A DNA stretch of 64,000 nucleotides from Halomonas litopenaei (lineage in GTDB: Bacteria; Pseudomonadota; Gammaproteobacteria; Pseudomonadales; Halomonadaceae): the NCBI RefSeq assembly GCF_003045775.1, contig NZ_PXNS01000013.1, positions 124,001-188,000 of the forward strand. Reading direction: 5' to 3'. The notes beneath the pieces are model-generated. The model searched no databases, was not told the origin of the DNA, and saw only the letters and a list, made by a program, of their open reading frames with translations. A program made the translations under genes and the position numbers. Positions 24,459 to 33,529 of the stretch are shown piece after piece (the stretch's first letter is position 1; each line of letters starts with the position of its first letter).

Positions 24459-25457
24459 TCAGGTCTTGCGTTCCACCGCCAGGCGGGCCAGTTCGGCCAT
24501 GCTGTCGCGGTAGGGCGAGGGCGGCAGATGGTCGAGTTCGGCCAGGGCCTTGGCGGCCATCTCTTCGGCCTTCTGGCGGGTGTAGTCCAGCGCACCGGTG
24601 GACTTGACGATGGCCAGTACCTCGTCGAGGTGGTCGAGTCCGCCCTTGCGGATGGCGCGACGCACCAGGCGGGTCTGGTCGGGGGTGCCGGCGGCCATGG
24701 CCTGGATCAGCGGCAGGGTGGGCTTACCTTCGGCCAGGTCGTCGCCGACGTTCTTGCCCATGGCCTTGGCGTCACCTTCGTAGTCGAGCAGGTCGTCGAC
24801 CAGCTGGAACGCCAGACCCAGGTAGCGTCCGTATAGCGCCAGCGCCTGTTCCTGGCGTTCGTCGGCGCCGGCCAGGATGGCGCCGCTGTGGGAGGCGGCC
24901 TCGAACAGCATCGCGGTCTTGCCGAGGATGGTGTCGAAGTAGGCGGCCTCGTCAGTGTCGGGATTGCCCACATTGGTCAGCTGCTGAACCTCGCCCTCGG
25001 CGATGGTGCAGGTGGCGGCGGACAGCACCTCCATGATGCGCATGGAGCCGACCTCGACCATCATCTGAAACGAGCGCGAATACAGAAAGTCGCCGACCAG
25101 CACCGAGGGCGCGTTGCCCCAGGCGTCATTGGCGGTGGCCTTGCCGCGACGCATGTGCGACTCGTCGACCACGTCGTCATGCAACAGCGTCGAGGTGTGC
25201 ATGAACTCGATCAGCGTCGCCAGGGTGATGTGACGATCACCTTGATACTCCAGCGCGCGTGCCGCCAGCAGCACCAGCAGAGGGCGCAGACGCTTGCCGC
25301 CGCTTTCGATGATGTACTGGCCGATGGTCTCCACCAGCGGGATGCGCGAGGCGAGCTGGTCGAGGATGGTCTGGTTGACGGCGGCGAAGTCGTCGGCGAC
25401 CACCGCGTGAATCGGCGAAGGAGCTGCTGATGGTGACGGGGTGGCGTTGACTGACAT
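24459..25457 (-). CDS. ispB: Octaprenyl diphosphate synthase
   Basis: 332-residue trans-polyprenyl diphosphate synthase. First aspartate-rich motif LLHDDVVDESHMRRG and second motif FQLVDDLLDYEGD are both intact, and GGKRLRPLLVLL binds the homoallylic diphosphate. It builds the C40-range side chain of ubiquinone from farnesyl diphosphate and isopentenyl diphosphate. Divergent from rplU-rpmA-obgE, the standard gammaproteobacterial arrangement. Confidence 0.95.
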   Translation of the reverse strand: MSVNATPSPSAAPSPIHAVVADDFAAVNQTILDQLASRIPLVETIGQYIIESGGKRLRPLLVLLAARALEYQGDRHITLATLIEFMHTSTLLHDDVVDESHMRRGKATANDAWGNAPSVLVGDFLYSRSFQMMVEVGSMRIMEVLSAATCTIAEGEVQQLTNVGNPDTDEAAYFDTILGKTAMLFEAASHSGAILAGADERQEQALALYGRYLGLAFQLVDDLLDYEGDAKAMGKNVGDDLAEGKPTLPLIQAMAAGTPDQTRLVRRAIRKGGLDHLDEVLAIVKSTGALDYTRQKAEEMAAKALAELDHLPPSPYRDSMAELARLAVERKT

Positions 25458-25609
25458 GAAGGCGGCTTCGACTGGAGGTGAGGGAGGCCGTGGGCCTTGG
25501 GTTGCCGGTCATGCTATGGGCCGCCCATGGGGGCGTCAAGACGATTAGCGCCCGGCGGCGGCCTCGCGCGGGGTTTTTTCCGGTCTCGCCACTTGACGCT
25601 GGTTGTCGG

Positions 25610-25639
25610 GTTGTGCCCACGCGAGGGTATCGCTATAAT
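25610..25639 (+). promoter_or_regulatory. Probable promoter of rplU-rpmA
   Basis: A consensus TATAAT at 25634-25639 is preceded at 18 bases by TTGTGC. It lies about 105 bases upstream of rplU, leaving a leader of about 100 bases. Confidence 0.55.
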
Positions 25640-25744
25640 ACGCGGCCCACTCATCCATGCTCCCTGTCAGATGGCTGCCAAAAGGGGCGCCACTCGAAGC
25701 AGGTCGATCAAGAGCCAACCCCGATGAGTTTCTGGAGAAACAGC

Positions 25745-26056
25745 ATGTACGCAGTGATCAAGAGCGGTGGCAAGCAGTACCGCGTTCAGGAAGGCCAGAC
25801 TCTCAAGCTCGAGAAACTGGAAATCCCCACCGGCGATACCGTCGAGTTCGACGAGGTTCTGCTGGTCGGCAACGATGACGACGTCACCGTTGGTGCCCCG
25901 CTGGTCGAGGGTGCCAAGGTCAGCGCCGAAATCGTCGCCCACGGCCGTGGCGAGAAGGTGACTATCATCAAGTTCCGTCGCCGCAAGCACAGCATGAAGC
26001 GTCAGGGCCACCGTCAGTGGTTCACCGAAGTTAAAATCACCGGAATTTCTGCCTAA
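25745..26056 (+). CDS. rplU: 50S ribosomal protein L21 (bL21)
   Basis: 103 residues, the usual length. Starts MYAVIKSGGKQYRV and ends with the rRNA-binding KFRRRKHSMKRQGHRQ segment. Component of the large ribosomal subunit, bound to 23S rRNA. ATG at 25745 follows GGAGAAACAGC. Precedes rpmA by 62 bases. Confidence 0.98.
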   Translation: MYAVIKSGGKQYRVQEGQTLKLEKLEIPTGDTVEFDEVLLVGNDDDVTVGAPLVEGAKVSAEIVAHGRGEKVTIIKFRRRKHSMKRQGHRQWFTEVKITGISA

Positions 26057-26118
26057 ATACGCCTCGCCCTCGGGCGAATGCGTAGCGGACTATTCCCTCA
26101 ACGAGCGAGGACTTTGCA

Positions 26119-26376
26119 ATGGCTCATAAGAAGGCAGCCGGCTCCACACGTAACGGTCGCGACAGTGAAAGCAAACGCCTTGGCGTCAAGCTGTTCGGTG
26201 GCCAGGCCGTGACCCCGGGTAACATCATCGTGCGTCAGCGTGGCACCCGTTTCCACGCCGGCACCGGTGTTGGCATCGGCAAGGACCACACCCTGTTCGC
26301 TCTGGACGAAGGCGTGGTCAAGTTCGAGACCAAGGGTCCGAAGAACCGTAAGTTCGTCAGCGTCGTCTCTGCCTGA
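26119..26376 (+). CDS. rpmA: 50S ribosomal protein L27 (bL27)
   Basis: 85 residues starting MAHKKAAGSTRNGRDS, the conserved N-terminus that reaches the peptidyl transferase centre. Followed by a strong terminator, so obgE downstream needs its own promoter or readthrough. Confidence 0.98.
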   Translation: MAHKKAAGSTRNGRDSESKRLGVKLFGGQAVTPGNIIVRQRGTRFHAGTGVGIGKDHTLFALDEGVVKFETKGPKNRKFVSVVSA

Positions 26377-26433
26377 GACCGCCCGAACGCCATGGGCCGC
26401 CGGCGAGCGTGACTCGCTTGCCGACAGGTCCCG

Positions 26434-26463
26434 GAAGGCCCCGCCAAGCGCGGGGCCTTCTTG
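26434..26463 (+). terminator. Terminator after rpmA
   Basis: Perfect 11-base-pair stem GAAGGCCCCGC / GCGGGGCCTTC with loop CAAGC, followed by a short TTGTAT. Confidence 0.8.
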
Positions 26464-26499
26464 TATCATGGTGGAAAGCATCCGCCAGGAGAGTGATAG

Positions 26500-27687
26500 A
26501 TGCAGTTCGTCGACGAAGCCTCGATCATCGTGGAGGCAGGCAACGGAGGTAACGGTTGCCTGAGCTTCCGGCGCGAGAAGTACGTGCCCAAGGGCGGCCC
26601 GGATGGCGGCGATGGCGGCCATGGTGGCAGCGTCTACCTGATCGGTGACGATGCCCTCAATACGCTGATCGATTTCAAGTATCAGCGCTTCTACAAGGCG
26701 CAGAACGGCCAGCCCGGCCAGGGTCGCCAGATGAGCGGCCGCGCTGGCGAGGATCTCCACGTCAAGGTGCCCGTGGGTACTACGGTGATCGACGAGGATA
26801 CCCTCGAGGTGATCGCCGACGTGACCGAGATCGGCCAGGTGGTGCAGGTGGCCCAGGGCGGTCGCCGTGGGCTCGGCAACATTCACTTCAAGTCCTCCAC
26901 CAATCGGGCACCACGGCGTACCACGCCGGGCACCGAAGGTGAGCGGCGCAACCTGCGCCTGGAGATGAAGGTGATGGCCGATGTCGGTCTGCTGGGCCTG
27001 CCCAACGCCGGCAAGTCGACGCTGATCCGCTCGGTGTCGGCGGCCAAGCCCAAGGTGGCCAACTACCCCTTCACCACCCTGGTGCCGAACCTGGGAGTGG
27101 TGAAGCTCGGCATGCACGAGCACTTCGTCATGGCCGACGTGCCGGGGCTGATCGAGGGTGCCTCCGACGGTGCCGGCCTGGGGCTGCGCTTTCTCAAGCA
27201 CCTGACGCGTACCCGCCTGCTGTTCCACGTAGTGGATGTGGCGCCGTTCGATGAGTCCGATCCGGTGGAAGCCGCCGAGGCGATCATCCATGAGTTGGGC
27301 GAGTTCTCGCCGACCCTGGCCGAGCGCCCGCGCTGGCTGGTGCTCAACAAGCTCGACCTGCTGCCCGAGGACGAGCGTGAGGCTGCCGCCGACGAGATCG
27401 TGCGTCGACTCGGCTGGGAAGGCCCGGTCTTTCGTATCTCGGCGATCTCCAACGTCGGCACCGAGGCACTGGTGCAGGCGGCCCATCGCTGGCTGACCGA
27501 GCAGCGCACCCTCGAGAACGAGGATGAAGAGGCCATGGAGCGCGAGCAGGAGATGCGCCGGCGCATGGAAGATGAGGCGGTGGCCAGGACAGAGGCGCGC
27601 CTGGGTCGTCGTCGCAAGCGTGACGAAGACGACGATGACGATCTCGATGACGACGACTACGACGTCGAGGTCGAATACGTTCAATAG
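26500..27687 (+). CDS. obgE: GTPase Obg/CgtA
   Basis: 395 residues. Glycine-rich Obg fold at the N-terminus (AGNGGNGCLSFRREKYVPKG, GGDGGHGG), then the GTPase domain with G1 GLPNAGKST, G3 DVPGLIEGA and G4 NKLD. The C-terminus is a charged acidic tail (DEDDDDDLDDDDYD), as in other gammaproteobacterial Obg proteins. It takes part in late 50S assembly and stress control. Ribosome site AGGAGAG precedes the ATG. Next gene proB is 59 bases downstream. Confidence 0.97.
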   Translation: MQFVDEASIIVEAGNGGNGCLSFRREKYVPKGGPDGGDGGHGGSVYLIGDDALNTLIDFKYQRFYKAQNGQPGQGRQMSGRAGEDLHVKVPVGTTVIDEDTLEVIADVTEIGQVVQVAQGGRRGLGNIHFKSSTNRAPRRTTPGTEGERRNLRLEMKVMADVGLLGLPNAGKSTLIRSVSAAKPKVANYPFTTLVPNLGVVKLGMHEHFVMADVPGLIEGASDGAGLGLRFLKHLTRTRLLFHVVDVAPFDESDPVEAAEAIIHELGEFSPTLAERPRWLVLNKLDLLPEDEREAAADEIVRRLGWEGPVFRISAISNVGTEALVQAAHRWLTEQRTLENEDEEAMEREQEMRRRMEDEAVARTEARLGRRRKRDEDDDDDLDDDDYDVEVEYVQ

Positions 27688-27746
27688 CGGTCGTCAGGGG
27701 AGTCGACAGCCTCCCCGTTCGGCCAGAGCAGCGGGGCGAGAAAAGG

Positions 27747-28889
27747 ATGCACAGCGGAGAGCGGGTCCCGGGGCGTGACGCCCTGTCCAGCGCGCGACGG
27801 GTGGTGGTGAAGATTGGCAGCGCCCTGTTGACCAACGACGGGCGTGGCCTCGATGACCCCGCCATCGGTGGCTGGGTGGATCAGATCGCCGCCCTGGCGA
27901 GTCGCGGCATCGAGGTGGTGCTGGTGTCTTCCGGGGCCGTGGCGGCAGGCATGGTGCGTCTCGGCTGGCGGGCTCGCCCGTCATCGGTGCGAGAGCTCCA
28001 GGCCGCTGCGGCGGTGGGGCAGAACGTGCTGACCGAAACCTACGAGAATCACTTCGGGCGCCATGGCCTGGTGACCGCGCAGATTCTGCTGACCCACGAC
28101 GATCTGTCCAATCGCAAGCGTTACCTCAACGCGCGCTCGGCGCTGAGCACGCTGGTGGACCTCAAGGTGGTGCCGGTGATCAATGAAAACGACACCGTGG
28201 TCACCGACGAGATCCGCTTTGGCGACAACGATACCCTTGGCGCCCTGGTGGCCAACCTGCTCGAGGCCGATGCGCTGGTCATCCTGACCGATCAGGAGGG
28301 CTTGTTCGACGCCGACCCGCGCCACGACCCCAGCGCCCGGCTGATCGAGGAGGGGCGCGCCGACGATGCTCGTCTGGCGGCGGTGGCCGGCGGCGGCGGC
28401 GCCCTGGGGCGCGGTGGCATGACCACCAAGGTGCGCGCGGCGCGCCTGGCCGCGCGCAGCGGGGCGGTCACGGTGATCGCCAGCGGTCGCCAGCCCCGGG
28501 TACTGGAGCGGCTGGCCGATGGCGAGCGGCTGGGCACCCTGTTGACGCCGGACCGGGCCCCCATCGCTGCGCGCAAGCGCTGGCTCGCCGGCCAGCTGCA
28601 GGTGCGCGGTACCCTGACCCTGGACGCCGGCGCGGTACGGGTGCTGCGCGGCAGTGGCTCGTCGCTGTTGCCGGTGGGCGTAAAGGCCTCCTCGGGTGAC
28701 TTCGCGCGCGGCGATATGGTGCTGTGCGTCGACGAGCAGGGCGAGCGGATCGCCAAGGGACTGGTCAACTACAACGCCGAGGACGCACGCAAGATTCTCG
28801 GCCAACCCAGCGGGCGCATCTGTGAGTTGCTCGGCTATATGGAAGCGCCGGAGCTGATTCACCGCGACAATCTTGTGGTGCTGGCTTGA
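27747..28889 (+). CDS. proB: Glutamate 5-kinase
   Basis: 380 residues. Amino acid kinase domain with VVVKIGSALLT, the SSGAVAAG loop and NENDTV, and a C-terminal PUA domain (about 285-370). Catalyses ATP-dependent phosphorylation of glutamate, the first and feedback-controlled step of proline synthesis, relevant to osmoprotection. ATG at 27747 follows AAAAGG. Confidence 0.97.
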   Translation: MHSGERVPGRDALSSARRVVVKIGSALLTNDGRGLDDPAIGGWVDQIAALASRGIEVVLVSSGAVAAGMVRLGWRARPSSVRELQAAAAVGQNVLTETYENHFGRHGLVTAQILLTHDDLSNRKRYLNARSALSTLVDLKVVPVINENDTVVTDEIRFGDNDTLGALVANLLEADALVILTDQEGLFDADPRHDPSARLIEEGRADDARLAAVAGGGGALGRGGMTTKVRAARLAARSGAVTVIASGRQPRVLERLADGERLGTLLTPDRAPIAARKRWLAGQLQVRGTLTLDAGAVRVLRGSGSSLLPVGVKASSGDFARGDMVLCVDEQGERIAKGLVNYNAEDARKILGQPSGRICELLGYMEAPELIHRDNLVVLA

Positions 28890-28968
28890 TCCAGGTCGGT
28901 ATCAGGCGCCTTGTTGCCCCCGGCGCCTCTCTTTAGGGATATGGTTCCCGTCTTTTCTCCGTGCTCTT

Positions 28969-29004
28969 ATGCGCCGCCGACAGCAGCCGCTGTCGGCGGC
29001 GCAT
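28969..29004. repeat. 16-base perfect inverted repeat between proB and the SDR gene
   Basis: ATGCGCCGCCGACAGC and its exact complement are separated by AGCC, giving a very stable hairpin. No T tract follows on either strand, so it may be a weak terminator, an RNA-stability stem or a protein site. Confidence 0.8.
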
Positions 29005-29096
29005 GCGCGACATCTGTCCTGTCGCGTGAGCCTTGAAGCTGAAGCGTGCCCCGGTGCGTGGTCTCAGCGGTCTTTGGAGAAGAGGGAGCGTTGTCG

Positions 29097-29870
29097 ATGA
29101 AGTCTATTCTGGTAACGGGTGCCGGTTCCGGCGTCGGCTTTGAGGTCGTCAAGCTGTTTTTGGAGAAGGGCTTCAAGGTCGGTGGCCTGGATATCAACGT
29201 CAAGGCGCTGAACGAGCTGCAGGCGCAAGGGCAGGCGAACCTGTTTGCCTACAAGTGCGATGTCTCCTGTCGTTCCGGTGTGCATGACGCCATCGAGCAG
29301 TTCGCCACCGTCTGCGGTGGAGTAATCGATGTCGTCCACTCCAATGCCGGGATTCAGGCGAGTGGCCTGTTCAAGGACGTCGAGCTCGAAAAGTACGAGA
29401 TGATGAACCTGATCAATGCCATGGGCACGATCTACATCATCAAGGAGGCGCTGCCTTACGTGATGGCGTCCGAGGCAGGCGCCATCCTGCTGACGTCGTC
29501 GGCGTCGGCGATCACCGGGCTGCCGATGTTCAGCGTGTACGGTGCGACCAAGTCCTTCGTGACGTCGCTGGGCGAGTCGCTGAGTATCGAGCTGGAGTCC
29601 GATGGCATCTATGTAGGGATCATCGAACCCGGTCTGATCAATACACCGATGAACTCCAACAACCCTGACTCCATGGTGTGCACGGAGCAGGAGATTACTC
29701 TGGGCCCGAAGGAAGTGGCGGAGGCCGCCTACCAGGCGATCAGCACTCGCCGTCAGCTCTACTGGCACGTGGGCGAAGAGGCTCATGATCTGGCGGAGGC
29801 GATCCAGGGGCTGCGGCTGCAGGAGCGTCAGCGCTTCGTCAAGCAGATGATCCAGTCGAAGCTGAAGTGA
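29097..29870 (+). CDS. Short-chain dehydrogenase/reductase (SDR)
   Basis: 257-residue classical SDR. Cofactor loop TGAGSGVG near residue 7, NAG (HSNAGIQ), and the catalytic Ser-Tyr-Lys set (SSASAI...VYGATK). An acidic residue ends the second strand (GLDIN), suggesting preference for NAD over NADP. Substrate unknown; no pathway partner adjoins it. ATG at 29097 follows AGGGAGCG. Confidence 0.88.
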   Translation: MKSILVTGAGSGVGFEVVKLFLEKGFKVGGLDINVKALNELQAQGQANLFAYKCDVSCRSGVHDAIEQFATVCGGVIDVVHSNAGIQASGLFKDVELEKYEMMNLINAMGTIYIIKEALPYVMASEAGAILLTSSASAITGLPMFSVYGATKSFVTSLGESLSIELESDGIYVGIIEPGLINTPMNSNNPDSMVCTEQEITLGPKEVAEAAYQAISTRRQLYWHVGEEAHDLAEAIQGLRLQERQRFVKQMIQSKLK

Positions 29871-30037
29871 TTCGAGCGGTGATGGCGGCGGCGACGTCTG
29901 CGGTGACCTGAGACGCCCGTGGCGTCGTGACAAGTGGCGCGATGACCGTTGCGGTGGCCGCCGCTGGCCGGGCACAGGGTCGGTGGAGTGAGCCAGGCGC
30001 GCCAGGCCCTAAAAGGCTGGCGCGCAGTACCTTGACA

Positions 30038-30046
30038 TGATAGGAT
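30038..30046 (+). promoter_or_regulatory. Possible extended -10 promoter of rpsT
   Basis: TGATAGGAT fits an extended -10 element (TG-N-TAGGAT); the TTGACA just upstream is too close to pair with it. It lies about 170 bases before rpsT. Confidence 0.3.
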
Positions 30047-30105
30047 GCGCCATCCTCTCAGACACGGCCCGTAACGATTGCCTCGCGACAGTGCTTGCGA
30101 TGGCG

Positions 30106-30140
30106 GTCGGCCAGATGGCCAGGCCGACGGGGATTTTTTT
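30106..30140 (+). terminator. Hairpin and T tract in the rpsT leader
   Basis: Stem GTCGGCC / GGCCGAC (30106-30112, 30122-30128) followed by GGGGA and TTTTTTT. It could end upstream transcription or act as an attenuator of rpsT. Confidence 0.45.
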
Positions 30141-30214
30141 ATTTCCCTGTTGGATCAATACGTTATCAAGTCATCGTGCGACGGTGACGACAACTTTCTC
30201 CAAGGAGACAGTCA

Positions 30215-30481
30215 GTGGCTAACAGCAAGCAAGCCCGTAAGCGCGCCCGTCAGGCAGAATCTCGTCGTGTCCTGAAGGCAGGCCAGCGCAGCATGGTCCG
30301 CACTTACGTCAAGCGCGTGATCAAGGCGATCAACAGCGGTGACCACGCTCAGGCAATGGACGCCTTCAAGGCGGCGCAGCCGGTCATCGACCGCATCGCC
30401 GACAAGGACACCCTGTCCAAGAAGAAGGCCGCTCGCATCAAGAGCCGTCTGAACAAGCGCATCAAGGCGCTGGCTGCGTAA
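30215..30481 (+). CDS. rpsT: 30S ribosomal protein S20 (bS20)
   Basis: 88 residues, usual length, starting MANSKQARKRARQAE and helical throughout. Binds 16S rRNA early in assembly. Monocistronic: preceded by a leader hairpin and followed by a strong terminator. GTG/ATG choice is fixed by AAGGAGACAG directly upstream. Confidence 0.98.
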   Translation: MANSKQARKRARQAESRRVLKAGQRSMVRTYVKRVIKAINSGDHAQAMDAFKAAQPVIDRIADKDTLSKKKAARIKSRLNKRIKALAA

Positions 30482-30532
30482 GCCGGTCCCGCGCTTTCGG
30501 CGTGACGCGGATGCGTCCGTGTCGCGCACGCG

Positions 30533-30558
30533 AAAAACCGGCTACGGCCGGTTTTTTT
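30533..30558 (+). terminator. Terminator of rpsT
   Basis: Perfect stem AAAAACCGGC / GCCGGTTTTT with TACG loop, running into seven T. Confidence 0.93.
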
Positions 30559-30715
30559 GTGCCTGCCAATTGATGACCCGCGGCGCCCCGGTGCCCCTTC
30601 GTCGCCCTTCTCCGGGCGATGGCGAGCCACAGGGCGGGGAATGTCAGTGGGACAAGAGGGCCGGACAAACGAGCCGGGAATTGAGCAGGGAACCCGCAAG
30701 CAAGGAATCAGTGAC

Positions 30716-32350
30716 GTGACCGACGAGCGTCGACAGCAGGCCTCGGATGAGGACATTGATCAGGCCCTGGAGCAGGGAGCGGGCACCTCGGTGGGGGGCG
30801 CCAAGGCGCCCGTGCGTCGGGGCCTGATGCGCTCTGGGCTGGTGGTCAGCAGCATGACCATGCTGTCCCGGGTGCTGGGGCTGGTGCGCGACGTGGTGAT
30901 CGCCACCCTGCTGGGTGCAGGACAGGGCGCCGACGCCTTCTTCGTGGCCTTCAAGATCCCGAACTTCATGCGTCGGCTGTTCGCCGAGGGCGCCTTCAAT
31001 CAGGCCTTCGTGCCGGTGCTGTCGGAGTACTCGACCACCCGCACCCGCGAAGAGATACGCGAACTGCTCAATGCGGTGTGCGGTAGCCTGGCGGCGGTGC
31101 TGGCGCTGATTACCGCCCTGGCTATCGTCGCCGCGCCCTGGTTGACCTGGGTGTTTGCTCCTGGCTTTGCGCGAGATCCCGACAAGCTCGCGCTGACCAC
31201 CGACATGCTTCGGCTGACGTTCCCGTATCTGCTGTTGATCTCGCTGACCGCCTTCGCCGGCAGCGTGCTCAATACCTGGAATCGCTTCGCGGTACCGGCC
31301 TTCACCCCGGTGCTGCTGAACCTGTCGCTGATCGGTGCGGCGCTGGTGCTGACGCCGATGATGAGCGAGCCGGCCATGGCGCTGGCCTGGGGCGTACTGA
31401 TCGCCGGTGCCGCGCAACTGCTGTTTCAGGTGCCCTTTCTGGTGAGGCTCGGGCTGATGCCCCGGCCCTGGCCCAACTTCGCCCACGAGGGTGTGCGGCG
31501 CATCCTTCGACTGATGGCGCCGGCGTTGTTCGGAGTCTCGGTGTCGCAGATCAATCTGCTGCTGGACACCATCCTGGCCTCGCTGCTGGCGGCGGGCAGC
31601 GTGTCCTGGCTGTACTATTCCGACCGCCTGGTGGAGCTGCCACTGGGGGTGTTCGGCGTGGCCATCGGTACGGTGATACTGCCGGCGCTGTCGCGGCGCC
31701 ACGCCGAGGCCTCCACCGAGCACTTCAGCCAGATGCTGGACTGGGCGCTGCGAGCGGTGCTGCTGCTGGGGCTTCCAGCGGCGCTGGCGCTGGCGCTGCT
31801 GGCCGAGCCGCTGTTGATCACGCTGTTCCACTACGGCGCCATGACCGACAACGATATCGTGATGGCGGCGATGAGCCTGCGTGCCTATGCCCTCGGCCTG
31901 GTCGCCTTCATGCTGATCAAGGTGCTGGCGCCGGGGTTCTTTGCCCGCCAGGACACCAAGACGCCGGTCAAGGTCGGTATCATCGCGATGGTCGCCAATA
32001 TGGTGTTCAACCTGATCCTGATCTGGCCACTGGCCCACGCCGGGCTGGCGCTGGCCACCGCACTGTCGGCCTTCCTCAATGCCGGGATGCTGGCCTGGCT
32101 GCTGCGCCGGCAGGGTGTGCTGCGCTTCCAGCCCGGCTGGGGGCGCTTTGCCGTGCAGCTTGGAGGCGGCTGTGTGGCCATGGGCCTGGTGCTTGTGTTG
32201 CTGGCGCCGGAGTGGCACCAGTGGCTCGGCTGGGGGCTCACGCCTCGTGTGCTGTGGATGGCGGCGCTGGTGGCGGCCGGCGGACTTGCGTACTTCGCCT
32301 GGCTGGGGCTGACAGGAGTCAGAGTCCGCCAGTTCCGGCTCAAGGGTTAG
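30716..32350 (+). CDS. murJ: Lipid II flippase MurJ
   Basis: 544-residue polytopic membrane protein of the MOP superfamily with about 14 helices. The MurJ signature appears as MTMLSRVLGLVRDVVIATLLGAG and ADAFFVAFKIPNFMRRLFAEGAFNQAFVPV. It flips lipid II to the periplasm for peptidoglycan synthesis. The GTG at 30716 (AAGGA upstream) is chosen; an in-frame ATG at 30641 and another at 30827 are alternatives, and the charged N-terminal 37 residues are poorly conserved in general. Followed by ribF, as in many gammaproteobacteria. Confidence 0.95.
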   Translation: MTDERRQQASDEDIDQALEQGAGTSVGGAKAPVRRGLMRSGLVVSSMTMLSRVLGLVRDVVIATLLGAGQGADAFFVAFKIPNFMRRLFAEGAFNQAFVPVLSEYSTTRTREEIRELLNAVCGSLAAVLALITALAIVAAPWLTWVFAPGFARDPDKLALTTDMLRLTFPYLLLISLTAFAGSVLNTWNRFAVPAFTPVLLNLSLIGAALVLTPMMSEPAMALAWGVLIAGAAQLLFQVPFLVRLGLMPRPWPNFAHEGVRRILRLMAPALFGVSVSQINLLLDTILASLLAAGSVSWLYYSDRLVELPLGVFGVAIGTVILPALSRRHAEASTEHFSQMLDWALRAVLLLGLPAALALALLAEPLLITLFHYGAMTDNDIVMAAMSLRAYALGLVAFMLIKVLAPGFFARQDTKTPVKVGIIAMVANMVFNLILIWPLAHAGLALATALSAFLNAGMLAWLLRRQGVLRFQPGWGRFAVQLGGGCVAMGLVLVLLAPEWHQWLGWGLTPRVLWMAALVAAGGLAYFAWLGLTGVRVRQFRLKG

Positions 32351-32428
32351 GGCTGGGGTTTGTCAGAAAGCTGTCTGCCCACCCAGACGCCTTCAGACGG
32401 TGGGAAGACGCGGCGCCCCGCACTTCGC

Positions 32429-32434
32429 TATAAT
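32429..32434 (+). promoter_or_regulatory. Probable -10 element of ribF
   Basis: Exact TATAAT 33 bases before the ribF ATG. No clear -35 at the normal distance. Confidence 0.4.
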
Positions 32435-32466
32435 CGACTCCCTTTAGGTTCGGTGTGACCCGACTC

Positions 32467-33519
32467 ATGGAAGTAATTCGAGGCCTGCACAATCTGCGCG
32501 AGGAGCACCGTGGCACGGTGGCGACCATCGGCAACTTCGATGGGGTGCACCTGGGCCATCGGGCGATCCTTGAGCAGTGCCACGCCGAGGCGGCGCGCAG
32601 CGGACTGCCGGTGACCGTGGTGGTGTTCGAACCCCAGCCGCGCGAGTACTTTGCCGGCGACCAGGCGCCACCGCGCCTGACGCGGTTGCGCGACAAGGTC
32701 GGCCTGCTCAAGGAGTGCGGCGTCGATCGGGTGCTGTGTCTGCCGTTCAATGAATCGCTGCGCCAGCTGACGGCGGCAGAATTCATCGAACGGGTGCTGC
32801 TGGAAGGGCTCGGCGTACGCCATCTGGTGGTGGGCGACGACTTCCGCTTCGGCTGCGATCGTCGCGGTGATTTCGCCCTGCTGACCGAAGCCGGCCGTAG
32901 CAGCGGCTTCAGCGTCGAACACACCCTGACCTTTCGCATCGACGATGACCGGGTGTCGAGCACACGGGTGCGCACCCTGCTGGCCTGTGGCAACTTCGAG
33001 GCGGCAGCGCGCCTGCTGGGCCGGCCTTACCGCGTCAGCGGCCGGGTGGTGCGTGACCAGCAGCGCGGGCGCACCATCGGTGTGCCCACCGCCAACCTGC
33101 CGCTGCTGCCGGGTCCGCTGGTGCTGCGCGGTGTCTATGCGGCGACGGTGGAGATCCACGACGGCAGCGATGGCGAGGCGTCCCAGCGTCATCCCGCGGT
33201 GGTCAATATCGGCTGGCGGCCCACGGTAGGGTCGCCGCGTCCGGTGCTGGAGGCGCATCTGCTGGACATGCAGGCGGACCTGTATGGCAAACGCCTGACG
33301 GTAGTGCCCTGCGCCAAGCTGCGCGGTGAAGAGACCTTCGCGGACTTCGCCGCGCTGAAGACCCAGATATATGCCGACATCGACCGGGCGCGAGCAGTCT
33401 TTGCCCGGGACCCTGACGGCCCACGACCCTATCCTCTGGCATCGGCGCCACGTGCGCGCGAGGCCGCAACCCAGGATTCCCCGGCGGGGCAGGCCCCCGC
33501 CGATCATGACGACGGCTGA
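32467..33519 (+). CDS. ribF: Bifunctional riboflavin kinase / FAD synthetase
   Basis: 350 residues. N-terminal nucleotidyltransferase domain with GNFDGVHLGHRAIL; C-terminal riboflavin kinase domain with GRPYRVSGRVV and GVPTANL. Converts riboflavin to FMN and then FAD. ATG at 32467. The last 35 residues are a variable tail. Ends 10 bases before ileS. Confidence 0.96.
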   Translation: MEVIRGLHNLREEHRGTVATIGNFDGVHLGHRAILEQCHAEAARSGLPVTVVVFEPQPREYFAGDQAPPRLTRLRDKVGLLKECGVDRVLCLPFNESLRQLTAAEFIERVLLEGLGVRHLVVGDDFRFGCDRRGDFALLTEAGRSSGFSVEHTLTFRIDDDRVSSTRVRTLLACGNFEAAARLLGRPYRVSGRVVRDQQRGRTIGVPTANLPLLPGPLVLRGVYAATVEIHDGSDGEASQRHPAVVNIGWRPTVGSPRPVLEAHLLDMQADLYGKRLTVVPCAKLRGEETFADFAALKTQIYADIDRARAVFARDPDGPRPYPLASAPRAREAATQDSPAGQAPADHDDG

Positions 33520-33529
33520 CCCCAGGACT

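Noticed and set aside
24341..24607. Plus-strand frame beside tRNA-Pro
   Set aside because: Overlaps the ispB 3' end antisense and the tRNA promoter; no ribosome site or motif.
26098..27684. Minus-strand frame of about 528 codons across rpmA and obgE
   Set aside because: Antisense to two unmistakable core genes.
30032..30037. TTGACA before rpsT as a -35 element
   Set aside because: No -10 hexamer at 16-18 bases; the better match nearby is an extended -10 only 3 bases away.
30644..32218. Minus-strand frame across murJ, rich in Gln and His
   Set aside because: Antisense artefact of Leu/Ala/Val-rich membrane protein codons.
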